DNA of 64,000 nt, taken from contig NZ_SOCP01000001.1 of the NCBI RefSeq assembly GCF_004364325.1, positions 620,001-684,000 of the forward strand. Direction: 5' to 3'. The notes beneath the pieces were generated by a model, which worked only from the letters and a program-made list of their open reading frames with translations, did no database searches and was not told where the DNA came from. The DNA is from Actinophytocola oryzae (lineage in GTDB: Bacteria; Actinomycetota; Actinomycetes; Mycobacteriales; Pseudonocardiaceae). The position numbers and the translations under genes are program-made. Below, piece after piece: positions 63,399-64,000 of the stretch; the stretch's first letter is position 1; every line of letters begins with the position of its first letter.

Positions 63399-64000
63399 TC
63401 AAGGTGTGGCGGCATCCTTGATCTCGGGCCAGAAGTGGCAGGCGACCTGATGTGCCTCTCCTGGGCCGAAAGTCGGTTCCTCGACCGCGCACCGGTCCTG
63501 TGCGAACCGGCAGCGGGTGCGGAACCGGCACCCCGACGGTGGCCGCCGCGCGTCCGGGATCTCCCCGGGCAGCAGCGTCCTGTTCCTGGCGCGTGCCTGG
63601 AGCGACACGGTTGGCACGGCGCTGATGAGCGCCTGGGTGTAGGGATGACGGGGCTCGCGGAGCACGGCCCGCGTCGGGCCCAGCTCCACGAGCTTGCCGA
63701 GGTACATGACCCCGACCTGGTCGGCGATCCGCGCGATCGACGTCATGTCGTGGGAGACGAAGACGTAGGTCAGGTCGCGGGTGCGGCGCATCTCGTCGAG
63801 CAGCCGGAGAACGCCCGCCTGCAGGGAGATGTCGAGTGCGGCGACCGGTTCGTCGCACATGATCAGCGGCGCCTGCGCGGCCACCGCACGGGCGATGGTG
63901 ACCCGCTGGCGCTGCCCGCCGGAGAGCTGCGCGGGCCGCCGGTCGGCAAGCTCGGGGCCGATCCCGACCTGGCCGAGCAACTCCACGGCGGTCGCCCTGA
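63399..64000 (-). CDS. oligopeptide-type ABC transporter ATP-binding protein (5' end beyond window)
   Basis: At least 200 residues, open at the right edge. The signature LSGGQRQRV, Walker B LIMCDEP and switch VSHDM are seen; Walker A lies outside the window. The C-terminal cysteine-rich tail (SGCRFRTRCRFAQDRC) is that of DppD/DppF and OppD/OppF proteins. It is the ATPase of the importer encoded downstream. A second ATPase may lie beyond the edge. Confidence 0.88.
   Translation of the reverse strand, partial: RATAVELLGQVGIGPELADRRPAQLSGGQRQRVTIARAVAAQAPLIMCDEPVAALDISLQAGVLRLLDEMRRTRDLTYVFVSHDMTSIARIADQVGVMYLGKLVELGPTRAVLREPRHPYTQALISAVPTVSLQARARNRTLLPGEIPDARRPPSGCRFRTRCRFAQDRCAVEEPTFGPGEAHQVACHFWPEIKDAATP

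Overview
The window is high-GC DNA with dense, translationally coupled genes and many GTG or TTG starts. It carries twin-arginine secreted hydrolases, a mycothiol-dependent-isomerase-like protein, an EACC1/caspase pair and a DUF6802-type protein. Together these point to a filamentous actinomycete, probably of the Pseudonocardiaceae (Lentzea or Saccharothrix type). The family is an inference from gene content; no rRNA or tRNA gene was seen.

Layout. (1) 1-12500 is a plant cell-wall polysaccharide locus. It has a phosphomannose-isomerase-like protein diverging from an operon of a secreted glycoside hydrolase, a three-gene sugar ABC importer, an SDR epimerase/dehydrogenase and an enolase-superfamily sugar-acid dehydratase. 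A secreted PL9-type pectate lyase and a GH30 endo-beta-1,6-galactanase follow on the other strand. LacI-type operators lie in three of the promoter regions, so the set probably takes up and breaks down pectin and arabinogalactan side chains. (2) 12600-31700 is mixed housekeeping and accessory DNA: cysteine dioxygenase with a rhodanese, a DyP peroxidase, a six-bladed secreted lectin, several regulators, a fumarylacetoacetase-family enzyme, a P450, and an ABC pair interrupted by a decayed duplicate and followed by two gene relics. (3) 31700-41500 holds signalling and secreted proteins: a LiaF-like lipoprotein, an EACC1/caspase conflict module, a histidine kinase flanked by two response regulators, a serine hydrolase, and small Cys-containing secreted proteins. 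(4) 42008-47426 is a six-gene, tightly coupled operon: a 108-aa peptide, two 2OG-Fe(II)-type oxygenases, a TobZ-type carbamoyltransferase, an MFS exporter and a GNAT acetyltransferase. It looks like an undescribed biosynthetic locus. The small peptide and both oxygenases share an ungapped N-terminal helical motif. (5) 47448-64000 is acyl-CoA catabolism. A FabG/enoyl-CoA hydratase pair behind a large palindrome faces a coupled minus-strand operon of at least 14 genes: a peptide-type ABC importer, two CaiB/BaiF CoA-transferases, three acyl-CoA dehydrogenases (two adjacent), an enoyl-CoA hydratase, an APH-like protein, a TetR regulator, a nitronate monooxygenase-like flavoprotein and a thiolase. 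This suggests import, CoA activation and beta-oxidation of one unusual carboxylate.

Dispersed structure. A near-identical palindrome of about 58 bp sits in two convergent intergenic regions (9115 and 33182), in the second case supplying the stop codon of the upstream gene. Signs of gene decay occur at 28882-29012, 30194-30774, 37510-38050 and 49045-49212.
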